The notes beneath the pieces are model-generated. The model saw only the letters and a list, made by a program, of their open reading frames with translations. It did no database searches and had not been told where the DNA came from. Position numbers and translations under genes: made by a program. Positions 31,921 through 39,132 of a stretch of 64,000 bases of DNA are shown in pieces. This DNA comes from VRUE01 sp963728365 (lineage in GTDB: Bacteria; Actinomycetota; Thermoleophilia; Solirubrobacterales; 70-9): positions 372,001 to 436,000 of the forward strand of contig CAVSJI010000001.1 of assembly GCA_963728365.1 (NCBI GenBank), read 5' to 3'. Position 1 is the stretch's first letter. Each line of letters begins with the position of its first letter.

Positions 31921-33201
31921 ATGAGTGAGCTGCGGGCGGGGATAGTCGTCACCGGCACCGAGGTGCTGACCGGGAGGATTGCGGATCGCAACGGCCCCTG
32001 GCTCTCCGAACGGCTGGCCGAGCACGGGGTCGAGGTGGCGCACATCCTCGTCGTCGGCGACCGCCCGGAGGACCTCGAGGCGGCGCTGCGCTTCATGGCA
32101 GCCGAGCGCATGGACCTGGTCGTCACCTCAGGCGGGTTGGGACCGACCGCCGATGACCTGACCGCCGAGGTCGTCGGCCGCTTCGCCGGCCGGCCGCTGG
32201 CGCTGGACGAGGATGTCGAGGCGAAGATCGCCGAGATCCTGCGCGGCTTCGCGCGGCGCTTCAACTTCGATGAGCAGGCGGTGCGCGAGGCGAACCGCAA
32301 GCAGGCGATGGTGCCCGAGGGGGCAACCGCCCTCGACCCGGTCGGCACCGCGCCGGGGCTGGTGGTGCCGGCCAGCGGCCGGGTCGTCGTCGTCCTGCCG
32401 GGCCCGCCGCGCGAGCTGCAGCCGATGTGGCCGGCGGCGCTGGAGACGGAGGCGGTGCGGGAGACGCTGGAGCGGGCGACGCCGCTGCACGGCTACACGC
32501 TGCGCATGTTCGGGGTTCCCGAGTCGGAGATCGCCAAGAGCCTGCGCGAGATCGAGGCCGAGGGGGTGGCGCTGGGCGAGGTCGAGATCACCACCTGCCT
32601 GCGCCGCGGCGAGATCGAGATCGACGTGCGCTACCGCGACGCCGCCGCGGCGACGGCGGATGCGGTCCGGGAGGGCCTGTGGGCCCGCCACGAGGAGCAT
32701 CTCTTCAGCCTCGACGGCGAGACGATCGACTCCCAGGTCGCGCGCCTGCTGGCCGGCCGACGCCTTGCTCTGGCCGAGTCCTGCAGCGCCGGTCTGCTGG
32801 CCGCCCGGATCACCGACGTCCCGGGCGCCTCCGCCTACATGGCAGGAGGCGTCGTCGCCTACTCGAACGAGGCCAAGATCGAGCTGCTCGGAGTCGACCC
32901 GGCCCTGATCGAGGCCAAGGGGGCCGTCTCGCCCGAGGTGGCGGAGCAGATGGCCCGCGGCGCCCTGCAGCGCTTCGAGGCCGACGTGGCGGTCTCGATC
33001 ACCGGCATAGCCGGCCCCCAGGGAGGCACCGAGGCCAAGCCCGTCGGCTACGTCTGCTTCAACGCCTGCCTCGCCGACGGCACGTCGATCGCCCGCGACC
33101 CCGTGATCCCCGGCGGCCGAGCCGACATCCGCGAGCGCTCCGCCCTCGTAGGCATGCACCTGCTCCGCATCCTGCTCAGCGGCGAAGAGTCGCCTTTGTA
33201 A
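31921..33201 (+). CDS. cinA: CinA-family protein (MocF domain plus nicotinamide-nucleotide amidase domain)
   Basis: A 426-residue two-domain protein. The N-terminal MoaB/MogA-like domain has VVTGTEVLTGRIADRNGPWL and SGGLGPTADDLTAEVV. The C-terminal amidase domain begins near residue 275 with LAESCSAGLLAARITDVPGA and contains SVSITGIAGPQGGTEAKPVG. The family hydrolyses ADP-ribose/NMN by-products in pyridine nucleotide recycling; the old name refers to competence. The gene starts 2 bp after the rodZ-like stop. The cinA-recA neighbourhood is widely conserved. Confidence 0.92.
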   Translation: MSELRAGIVVTGTEVLTGRIADRNGPWLSERLAEHGVEVAHILVVGDRPEDLEAALRFMAAERMDLVVTSGGLGPTADDLTAEVVGRFAGRPLALDEDVEAKIAEILRGFARRFNFDEQAVREANRKQAMVPEGATALDPVGTAPGLVVPASGRVVVVLPGPPRELQPMWPAALETEAVRETLERATPLHGYTLRMFGVPESEIAKSLREIEAEGVALGEVEITTCLRRGEIEIDVRYRDAAAATADAVREGLWARHEEHLFSLDGETIDSQVARLLAGRRLALAESCSAGLLAARITDVPGASAYMAGGVVAYSNEAKIELLGVDPALIEAKGAVSPEVAEQMARGALQRFEADVAVSITGIAGPQGGTEAKPVGYVCFNACLADGTSIARDPVIPGGRADIRERSALVGMHLLRILLSGEESPL

Positions 33202-33256
33202 CGAAGACGACACCGAATTGGCACACCTGGGTGTTGTTCCGTGCGTCGCGACCGCC

Positions 33257-33262
33257 TAGCGT
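33257..33262 (+). promoter_or_regulatory. -10 element of thpR-recA (TAGCGT), leaderless type
   Basis: TAGCGT ends 8 nt before the thpR ATG at 33271. It lies in the 69-bp gap after cinA, with no Shine-Dalgarno sequence. Confidence 0.5.
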
Positions 33263-33270
33263 GGGCGGGG

Positions 33271-33873
33271 ATGGCGAAGGAGAGATTGAAGGGCCCGCGG
33301 TTGCGAGCGTTTGTCGCGCTCGACTTGCCGGTGGCGATGCGCGAGGGGATCGTCGCTTGGGGGAAGCGGGAGCTGTGCGACCCGGGGCTGCGGGTGGTGC
33401 GGCCGGACTCGCTGCACGTGACGCTCGCCTTTCTCGGCTGGACGGCGGAGAAGGACGTCGAGCGACTGGGGGAGATCGTCGAGGGCCTGAGGGCACGGGC
33501 ACCCGAGCTGCGGCTGGGCGATCCGGTCGGCAGGCCATCTGGTAAGCGGCCGCGGCTCTTCGCGCTGCCGGTGGAGTCGTCCGGAGCCGTCGCACTGCAG
33601 GCGGAGCTGGAGGAGAAGCTGGTTGCGGCGCGGCTCTACGAGCCTGAGAAGCGGCCGTTTTGGCCGCACGTCACCGTTGCGCGGGTCAAGAACGAGAAGC
33701 GCGGCGCGAAGCGGCCCGCGGTCGTCAAGAGACCGCCCGGGCGGTTGCCGCGGCGGCTCTTATCGCCCGCAACTGGCGTCCGAGTGACGCTCTACCGTTC
33801 CGAACTCCAGCCGCAGGGTGCGCGATACACCCCGCTGGCGCAAGTCGAGCTGTCCGAAGACGGGCGGCAGTGA
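33271..33873 (+). CDS. thpR: RNA 2',3'-cyclic phosphodiesterase (2H family)
   Basis: Opens 2',3'-cyclic phosphates at RNA ends; older name LigT. The 200-residue protein has the two HxT motifs of the 2H superfamily, SLHVTLAFLG near residue 47 and WPHVTVARV near 131, spaced as expected. It begins RLRAFVALDLPVAMREGIVA, the usual N-terminus. I preferred ATG 33271 to an in-frame GTG at 33241 because the putative -10 TAGCGT lies between them. recA follows 12 bp downstream. Confidence 0.9.
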   Translation: MAKERLKGPRLRAFVALDLPVAMREGIVAWGKRELCDPGLRVVRPDSLHVTLAFLGWTAEKDVERLGEIVEGLRARAPELRLGDPVGRPSGKRPRLFALPVESSGAVALQAELEEKLVAARLYEPEKRPFWPHVTVARVKNEKRGAKRPAVVKRPPGRLPRRLLSPATGVRVTLYRSELQPQGARYTPLAQVELSEDGRQ

Positions 33874-33885
33874 GGTGAGAAACAG

Positions 33886-34980
33886 ATGGCAGACAAGAAA
33901 GCGGCTTTGAAGGACGCCTCGGCAAAGGACGCGAAGGCGGCCAAGGCGAAGGACGCGGCGCTCGAGGCCGCGGTGACCCAGATCGAGCGCGACTTCGGCG
34001 CGGGCGCCCTGATGCGGCTCGGCGCCGACAGCGCGATCCCCGTGGAAGCGATCTCGACCGGCGCCCTGGCGCTCGACCAGGCGCTCGGCATCGGCGGCGT
34101 GCCTCGCGGTCGGATCGTCGAGATCTTCGGCCCGGAGTCCTCGGGCAAGACGACGTTGATCTACCACATCATCGCCGAGGCTCAGGCGAAGGGCGGGGTC
34201 TGCGTCTTCATCGACACCGAGCACGCGATGGACCCGATCTACGCACGGGCGATCGGCGTCGACACCGACGAGCTGCTCGTCTCGCAGCCCGACTACGGCG
34301 AGCAGGCGCTGCAGATCGCCGACCGGCTGATCGCCTCCACCGCCGTCGACGTGGTCGCGATCGACTCGGTCGCGGCGCTGACGCCGAAGGCCGAGCTCGA
34401 CGGCCAGATCGGCGACACCACTGTCGGCCTGCAGGCGCGGTTGATGTCGCAGGCGATGCGCAAGCTGGCCGGCAACCTCAACCGGACGAACACCGTCTGC
34501 CTCTTCACCAACCAGATCCGCGAAAAGGTCGGCGTCCAGTTCGGCTCGCCCGAGACCCAGCCGGGCGGCCGGGCGCTGAAGTTCTATTCCTCGCAGAGGC
34601 TCGACATCCGCCGCATCGAGACGCTCAAGGACGGCACTGAAGCGGTCGGCAACCGGGTGCGGGTGAAAGTCGTCAAGAACAAGTGCGCCGCCCCGTTCCG
34701 CCAGGCCGAGTTCGAGATCGAGTACGGTCAGGGCATCTCGCGCGAAGGCGCCCTGATCGACTTCGGCATCGAGCACGATCTGGTGCAGAAGTCGGGCGCC
34801 TTCTTCTCCTACGGCGAGACCCGCCTCGGGCAGGGCCGCAACAACGCCAAGCAGTTCCTCGCCGAGAACCCGGAGCTGGCGGCCGAGCTCGAGGAGAAGA
34901 TCCGCACGGCGCTGGGCATCGGCGCCGAGGCGGCGGCCGACCAGCCTGCGCCGCCGGTTGCCGAAGCGCAGGCGGCCTGA
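33886..34980 (+). CDS. recA: Recombinase RecA
   Basis: Catalyses strand exchange and activates SOS-type autocleavage. The 364-residue protein has Walker A GPESSGKTTL near residue 84, CVFIDTEHAMDPIYA, VVAIDSVAALTPKAELDGQIG and the KVVKNKCAAPFRQAEFEI region. The N-terminus carries an extra Lys/Ala-rich stretch of about 25 residues (DASAKDAKAAKAKDAA). No clear actinobacterial SOS box (GAAC-N4-GTTC) is visible upstream, and recX is not next to it. A 13-bp palindrome spans the stop codon. Confidence 0.96.
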   Translation: MADKKAALKDASAKDAKAAKAKDAALEAAVTQIERDFGAGALMRLGADSAIPVEAISTGALALDQALGIGGVPRGRIVEIFGPESSGKTTLIYHIIAEAQAKGGVCVFIDTEHAMDPIYARAIGVDTDELLVSQPDYGEQALQIADRLIASTAVDVVAIDSVAALTPKAELDGQIGDTTVGLQARLMSQAMRKLAGNLNRTNTVCLFTNQIREKVGVQFGSPETQPGGRALKFYSSQRLDIRRIETLKDGTEAVGNRVRVKVVKNKCAAPFRQAEFEIEYGQGISREGALIDFGIEHDLVQKSGAFFSYGETRLGQGRNNAKQFLAENPELAAELEEKIRTALGIGAEAAADQPAPPVAEAQAA

Positions 34981-34996
34981 CGGCGCCTGCGCTTCG
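34962..34996. terminator. Palindrome across the recA stop codon, probable terminator
   Basis: CGAAGCGCAGGCG (34962-34974) pairs perfectly with CGCCTGCGCTTCG (34984-34996). The left arm is recA coding sequence, and TGA lies in the loop. There is no T-run, so it may be a weak or Rho-assisted terminator or an mRNA 3'-end stabiliser. Confidence 0.5.
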
Positions 34997-35018
34997 CGGA
35001 TAGGATTCCGCGCATTCG

Positions 35019-35267
35019 ATGAGCAACGAAACCCTGTTCTACATCTGCGGCAGCGCCCTGGCCGTCTCGGCGGTCCTCACCAGCCTGCTCGGCCTGCGCC
35101 TGAAGGGCTTCCCGGGCAAAGCCGCGCCGCTCGTCGCGATCTGGTTCGTCGCTCTGGTCGGCGCCAGCACGACCTTCGCCGTCCTTCACGCCCAGGACGA
35201 GGAAGTCGAAAAGAAGGCCGAGCTGACCAAGGCGTCCGAAGAGGCCGAAAGCGCCGAGTCCAAGTAG
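35019..35267 (+). CDS. Small two-helix membrane protein of unknown function
   Basis: I do not recognise this 82-residue protein. It has two hydrophobic segments (about 5-25, LFYICGSALAVSAVLTSLLG, and about 36-58, APLVAIWFVALVGASTTFAV), separated by a short basic loop (RLKGFPGK), and an acidic Glu/Lys/Ser tail that could be coiled coil. TAGGAT at 35001-35006 lies 12 nt upstream of the ATG. It occupies the place between recA and miaB where recX or rny is found in other bacteria. A role cannot be assigned. Confidence 0.7.
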   Translation: MSNETLFYICGSALAVSAVLTSLLGLRLKGFPGKAAPLVAIWFVALVGASTTFAVLHAQDEEVEKKAELTKASEEAESAESK

Positions 35268-35287
35268 TAGGAGCCGTTTCTCCCCGG

Positions 35288-35293
35288 TACGCT
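35288..35293 (+). promoter_or_regulatory. -10 element of miaB (TACGCT), leaderless type
   Basis: TACGCT ends 7 nt before the miaB ATG, in the 33-bp gap after the small membrane protein gene. No Shine-Dalgarno sequence is present. Confidence 0.5.
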
Positions 35294-35300
35294 GAGCGAC

Positions 35301-36626
35301 ATGCCCAGCTACCACGTCACCACGTTCGGCTGTCAGATGAACGTGCACGACTCCGAGCGCATGCGCGGCATGCTCGAGTCGCTGGGCTACGAGGAGGCGC
35401 CTGAGCGCGAGGACGCGGATCTGATCCTCTTCAACACCTGCTCGATCCGCGAGTCGGCAGACAACCGCTTCGTCGCCCACCTCGGCGAGGCCAAGCGGCT
35501 CAAGTCCGAGCAGCCCGACCGCGTCGTCGGCGTCGGCGGGTGCTGGGCACAGTCGGTCAAGGACGAGGTCTTCCAGCGCTTCCCCTTCGTCGACGTCGCC
35601 TTCGGCCCGGGCCAGATCCACAAGCTGGCCGAGTTCCTCAACTCCGACTCGCTGACCGCCCAGGGTTACTTCGAGTTCGAGGACTTCTCCGCCAGCCTGC
35701 CGACCCGGCGGGTGCGCGAGTTCCAAGGCTGGCTACAGGTCTCCCAGGGCTGCAACTGCCGCTGCTCCTACTGCATCGTGCCCTCGACCCGCGGGCGCGA
35801 GGTGAGCCGCGACCCGACCGAGTTGCTGCGCGAGGCCGAGGCGCTGGCCGCCGACGGCGTGCGCGAGATCACCCTGCTCGGCCAGAACGTCAACAGCTAC
35901 GGCCGCGACCTGCCGCTCGCGACGCGGATCGGATTCTCCGAGCTGCTCGCGCGGGTCGACGCGGTCGAGGGCATCGACCGGATTCGCTACACCAGCCCGC
36001 ACCCGAAGGACATGAAGGAGGACGTGATCCGCGCCCACGCCGAGCTGCCCGCCGTCTGCGAGCACATCCACCTGCCGCTCCAGTCAGGCTCCAGTCGGGT
36101 CCTCAAGCGGATGCGGCGCACGTATGACCGCCGGCGCTACATGGACCGGGTCTCCCTGATCCGCGAACACGTCCCCGACTGCGCGATCACCACCGACATC
36201 ATCGTCGGCTTCCCCGGCGAGACAGAGGCCGACTTCGGGGAGACCATGGAAGTGGTCGACGAGGTCGGCTACGACGGCGCCTTCACCTTTGTCTTCTCGC
36301 CGCGCCGCGAGACCGAGGCGGCGGACTTCGAGGGCCAGGTGCCGCACCCGGTCAAGGTCGAGCGCATGGAGCGCTTGGTGGAGCTTGTCCAGAGACGGGC
36401 CACCGAGCGGGCGCAGCGCTTCGTCGGGCGTGAGATGGAGGTCCTGGTCGAAGGGACGAGCCGGACGGACGCGACGCGGCTGCGCGGGCGGACTCGGCAC
36501 AACAAGGCTGTTAATTTCGACGGAGACGCCCAGCCCGGAGAGTTCGTCTCCGTCGAGATCAAGGACGCGACCTCCCAGAGTCTCGGAGGAGTGGCGGCGC
36601 AACCCCTCACTCAACTTTTTCGGTGA
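35301..36626 (+). CDS. miaB: tRNA-2-methylthio-N6-dimethylallyladenosine synthase
   Basis: Radical-SAM methylthiotransferase acting on i6A37 of tRNAs. The UPF0004 domain starts YHVTTFGCQMNVHDSERMRG with its cluster cysteines; the radical-SAM motif is QGCNCRCSYCIVPSTRG near residue 150, and the TRAM domain is C-terminal. The 441-residue length is normal, but the last 12 codons (from about 36588) lie in the left arm of palindrome B2, which also provides the stop: the protein ends QPLTQLFR. The usual end would be near SLGGV. The product of miaA, encoded next, makes its substrate. Confidence 0.94.
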   Translation: MPSYHVTTFGCQMNVHDSERMRGMLESLGYEEAPEREDADLILFNTCSIRESADNRFVAHLGEAKRLKSEQPDRVVGVGGCWAQSVKDEVFQRFPFVDVAFGPGQIHKLAEFLNSDSLTAQGYFEFEDFSASLPTRRVREFQGWLQVSQGCNCRCSYCIVPSTRGREVSRDPTELLREAEALAADGVREITLLGQNVNSYGRDLPLATRIGFSELLARVDAVEGIDRIRYTSPHPKDMKEDVIRAHAELPAVCEHIHLPLQSGSSRVLKRMRRTYDRRRYMDRVSLIREHVPDCAITTDIIVGFPGETEADFGETMEVVDEVGYDGAFTFVFSPRRETEAADFEGQVPHPVKVERMERLVELVQRRATERAQRFVGREMEVLVEGTSRTDATRLRGRTRHNKAVNFDGDAQPGEFVSVEIKDATSQSLGGVAAQPLTQLFR

Positions 36627-36695
36627 GGCGGATGTCGCCTTCCGAGTTGCGGACGACGAAAAAGTACAAGCCGTTCGGGGCAGCGCCGCCACTCC
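36588..36695 (+). repeat. Palindromic element B2 between miaB and miaA
   Basis: Outer arms 36588-36606 and 36677-36695 pair at 17 of 19 positions (GGAGTGGCGGCGC with GCGCCGCCACTCC). Inside is the family B core with CAACTTTTTCGG, CGAAAAAGTACAAG and a central AGGCG/CGCCT hairpin. The miaB stop codon (36624-36626) is part of the element, and miaA starts 10 bp after it. Confidence 0.92.
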
Positions 36696-36705
36696 TCTAG
36701 GCGTC

Positions 36706-37491
36706 GTGGAGGTCGTGGCCATATTCGGGCCCACGGGGGTGGGTAAGACCGGGGTCGCGGTCGCCCTCGCAGAGTTGCTGCGGGAGCGGGGGGAAGACCC
36801 GGTGGCGATCTCCTGCGACGCGCTGCAGGTTTATGAGGGACTTTCGGCGCTCACCGGGGTTGCTTCGGCCGACGAGCAAGAGAAGCTCGAGCACCGTCTG
36901 GTCGGGTTCGTGCCGGTGGGGGAGAAGTTCGACGTGGGGCAGTACATGCCGTTGGCGCACGCGGAGATCGACGCCGCCTTGGCGGCGGGACGCCAACCGA
37001 TCGTCGTGGGGGGGACCGGGCTCTACCTGCGAGCGGCGCTGGCGGAGCTCTCGCTGGTCAAGGCGCCGCCGGAATCGGAGGACTCCGAGCTCTGGTCGCC
37101 GGATACGCGGCACCCGACGGCGATCTTCGGGCTCGATATGGACCGCGAGCGCCTCTACGAGCGAATCGACGCCCGCACCGAGGCGATCTTCGCCGGCGGA
37201 GCGCGAGGGGAGGTCGAACGCGCCGAAGCCCTGGGTCCCTCGCGAACCGCCCGCGTAGCCCTCGGCTTCGACGAGATCCTGGCCGGCGACCTGGCCGCGA
37301 TGCAAAAGCGCTCCCGCAACTACGCTCGCCGCCAGCTCACCTGGATGCGCAAGATCCCCAACCTCCACCGGATCGATCGCACCGACCTCGGCGAGTCGGA
37401 GACCGCCGAAGTCCTTCTCAATATACTTTGCTTTTCTCGTTTAAACTTCCTGCCACAAATTCAGGCCGACCCGAGGCATCGATCGCATTAG
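36706..37491 (+). CDS. miaA: tRNA dimethylallyltransferase with an altered C-terminus
   Basis: Adds the dimethylallyl group to A37 of tRNAs, before MiaB. VVAIFGPTGVGKTGVAVALA holds the P-loop, followed by CDALQVY, VVGGTGLYLRAAL and RNYARRQLTWMRK. The protein has 261 residues against about 300 in typical bacteria. The GTG start is 10 bp after palindrome B2. The last 20 residues (from CFSRLNFLP, about 37430) are encoded by AT-rich DNA unlike the rest of the gene and do not look like a MiaA end, so the 3' end was probably replaced when the following low-GC gene arrived. Confidence 0.88.
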   Translation: MEVVAIFGPTGVGKTGVAVALAELLRERGEDPVAISCDALQVYEGLSALTGVASADEQEKLEHRLVGFVPVGEKFDVGQYMPLAHAEIDAALAAGRQPIVVGGTGLYLRAALAELSLVKAPPESEDSELWSPDTRHPTAIFGLDMDRERLYERIDARTEAIFAGGARGEVERAEALGPSRTARVALGFDEILAGDLAAMQKRSRNYARRQLTWMRKIPNLHRIDRTDLGESETAEVLLNILCFSRLNFLPQIQADPRHRSH

Positions 37492-37555
37492 CGAACTGCG
37501 GCGACACCTCGCGTTGGCACTCGAACGGGTGCACCGCACCATCAGGAGGATGACG

Positions 37556-38215
37556 ATGAAGATCATCAAGCAGCTAACAGTCTGTCTCGCCCTCACACTT
37601 GCCCTGGCGGCAGTGCTGGGGATCGGAAGCGCTTCCGCAACGGTCATGTGCCAAACCGAACCAGGATTAGTAGAAGAAAGCGAACTCGTCTGCCCGGAAG
37701 AAGCGATCCTGCCCGAAGCAGAAATCACCGGTGAAAATGTAGGGAATGCAGTCTTTGAAGCATCTGCGTCAGAAAGCATAGTCTGTTCGGCGGCGAGCCT
37801 TACCGGCTTCTTCGTTCAGGAAGGAACAGAAGTCAACGGCGAAGTAAGCAAACTCGTCTTCGCAGAATGCAGCGATACAATTCCCGGATGCGAAGCAGAA
37901 CCATCTGGATTCAAATCTTCCGCTGCTGAGATCACGGCCACGCCAAAAGAAGACAGACCCTTATACGAAGGCCTTCTGACGATCTTAAATGCCACTTTCA
38001 CAGTCATTATGAACTGTCTCGGTGTGGAAACCGAATGCGTGTACGGTCCGGAAAATATGTCTGCACCACTGGACGGTAGTACCCAGGAAGCTTTACTATT
38101 AGCTACCGCAAAATTGCAGTCGGGTATTTCCCCTCCCTGCAAGATCGCATACCATTTCCATCTTACATTGAAGTTTTTTGCCAACGGAAAAGAAGTGTAT
38201 GTAGCCGATAGGTAG
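37556..38215 (+). CDS. Secreted cysteine-containing protein of unknown function, low-GC, probably acquired
   Basis: A 219-residue protein with a clear Sec signal peptide (MKIIKQLTVCLALTLALAAV, then LGIGSASA, cleavage near residue 28). The mature part has about eight cysteines and no recognised catalytic motif. It resembles the plan of a multi-copy secreted family I recall from Solirubrobacterales (CQT near the mature N-terminus, regularly placed cysteine pairs, and a C-terminal strand ending YVAD); this is memory, not a search. AGGAGG at 37544-37549 favours ATG 37556 over 37550. Base composition is far below its neighbours, roughly half G+C, with A/T-ending codons. Confidence 0.7.
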   Translation: MKIIKQLTVCLALTLALAAVLGIGSASATVMCQTEPGLVEESELVCPEEAILPEAEITGENVGNAVFEASASESIVCSAASLTGFFVQEGTEVNGEVSKLVFAECSDTIPGCEAEPSGFKSSAAEITATPKEDRPLYEGLLTILNATFTVIMNCLGVETECVYGPENMSAPLDGSTQEALLLATAKLQSGISPPCKIAYHFHLTLKFFANGKEVYVADR

Positions 38216-38229
38216 ACGACCCACGCGCT

Positions 38230-38261
38230 CGCCTGCGGCCGCTCGGAAGCGGCCGCAGGCG
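38230..38261. terminator. Perfect 13-bp hairpin between the secreted-protein gene and dapF
   Basis: CGCCTGCGGCCGC (38230-38242) pairs perfectly with GCGGCCGCAGGCG (38249-38261) around TCGGAA. It follows the AT-rich gene and directly precedes the dapF -10 (TAGGGT 38263-38268). No T-run follows, so termination is likely but not certain. Confidence 0.65.
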
Positions 38262-38262
38262 A

Positions 38263-38268
38263 TAGGGT
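38263..38268 (+). promoter_or_regulatory. -10 element of dapF (TAGGGT), leaderless type
   Basis: TAGGGT ends 6 nt before the dapF GTG. The -35 region would fall in the hairpin at 38230-38261, so hairpin and promoter overlap. Confidence 0.5.
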
Positions 38269-38274
38269 TGCGAC

Positions 38275-39120
38275 GTGCACGTCGAGAAGTGGCAGGCGCT
38301 GGGGAACGACTATCTGATCGTCGAGGCGGAGGCGCTGGCTTGGGAGCTGACCGCCGGGCGGGTGCGGCGGATTTGCGATCCGCACATCGGGATCGGGTCC
38401 GACGGGGTGCTGCTGATTTCGCGGAGCGACGATCCGGCGTACGTCGCCGAGCTCCGGATCTTCAACCCGGATGGGTCGGAGGCTGAGCTCTCGGGGAACG
38501 GGGCCCGGGAGGCGATCCTCTACCTGCGACGGCACGGGTGGACGGACGAGGACACCTTCACGGTCCTCACTGCCGCCGGTCCGGTGACGCCGACGATCAC
38601 CTCGGAGCGAACCTGCTCAGTGGCGATGGGGCGGGCGAGCACGGCCTCGAAGGACTATCCCGACGGGCCTGAAGATGGCACGGGCACCGTTGAGAGCGGC
38701 GGCCGGAGTTGGAATTTCCAGCACGTCTCGATCGGCAACCCGCAGTGCGCGATCGTCGTCGGAGAGGAGCTCGAGCAGCTCGATCTGCCCGCGCTCGGGC
38801 CGGCGATCGAAGCCGACTCCCAGTTTCCGAATCGGACCAACGTCTCCTTCCTGCGCATCGAGGGCAGCCGCGTGCGGGCGCGGATCTTCGAGCGCGGGGT
38901 GGGGGAGACGCTCTCCTCCGGCACCGGTGCCAGCGGCGCCGCCGTCACCGCCTTCCTTCGTGGCGCGCCGAGCCCGATCACGGTCGAGCTGGACGGCGGC
39001 GAGCTCGAAGTGGAGATCTCACCCGACCTGGACGTGACCCTGAGCGGCTGGGCCGAGCCGATCTGCGCCGGTGAGCTCTCCGCCGAGCTGCTCGCGGCGC
39101 TCGCTGCCCTGGACGAATAG
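38275..39120 (+). CDS. dapF: DapF-like diaminopimelate epimerase lacking both catalytic cysteines
   Basis: By fold this is diaminopimelate epimerase, which interconverts LL- and meso-DAP: WQALGNDYLIVE, FNPDGSEAELSGNGAREAIL, VSIGNPQCAI and FERGVGETLSSGTGASGAAV align with the family signatures across 281 residues. However, the first catalytic cysteine (usually GNGARC) is Glu79, and the second (usually ACGTGAC) is Ser215 in SSGTGAS. The two-cysteine racemase mechanism therefore cannot operate as known. The gene has its own leaderless promoter and pairs with the aminotransferase gene downstream. It may be a divergent subfamily with other chemistry. Confidence 0.85.
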   Translation: MHVEKWQALGNDYLIVEAEALAWELTAGRVRRICDPHIGIGSDGVLLISRSDDPAYVAELRIFNPDGSEAELSGNGAREAILYLRRHGWTDEDTFTVLTAAGPVTPTITSERTCSVAMGRASTASKDYPDGPEDGTGTVESGGRSWNFQHVSIGNPQCAIVVGEELEQLDLPALGPAIEADSQFPNRTNVSFLRIEGSRVRARIFERGVGETLSSGTGASGAAVTAFLRGAPSPITVELDGGELEVEISPDLDVTLSGWAEPICAGELSAELLAALAALDE

Positions 39121-39123
39121 ATT
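39118..39123 (+). promoter_or_regulatory. -10 element of dapL (TAGATT) overlapping the dapF stop
   Basis: TAGATT includes the dapF stop codon TAG and ends 9 nt before the aminotransferase ATG. No Shine-Dalgarno sequence is visible. Confidence 0.4.
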
Positions 39124-39132
39124 CCCGCGCCG

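Noticed and set aside
33873..33890. SOS box before recA or dinB
   Set aside because: No GAAC-N4-GTTC palindrome was found in either upstream region.
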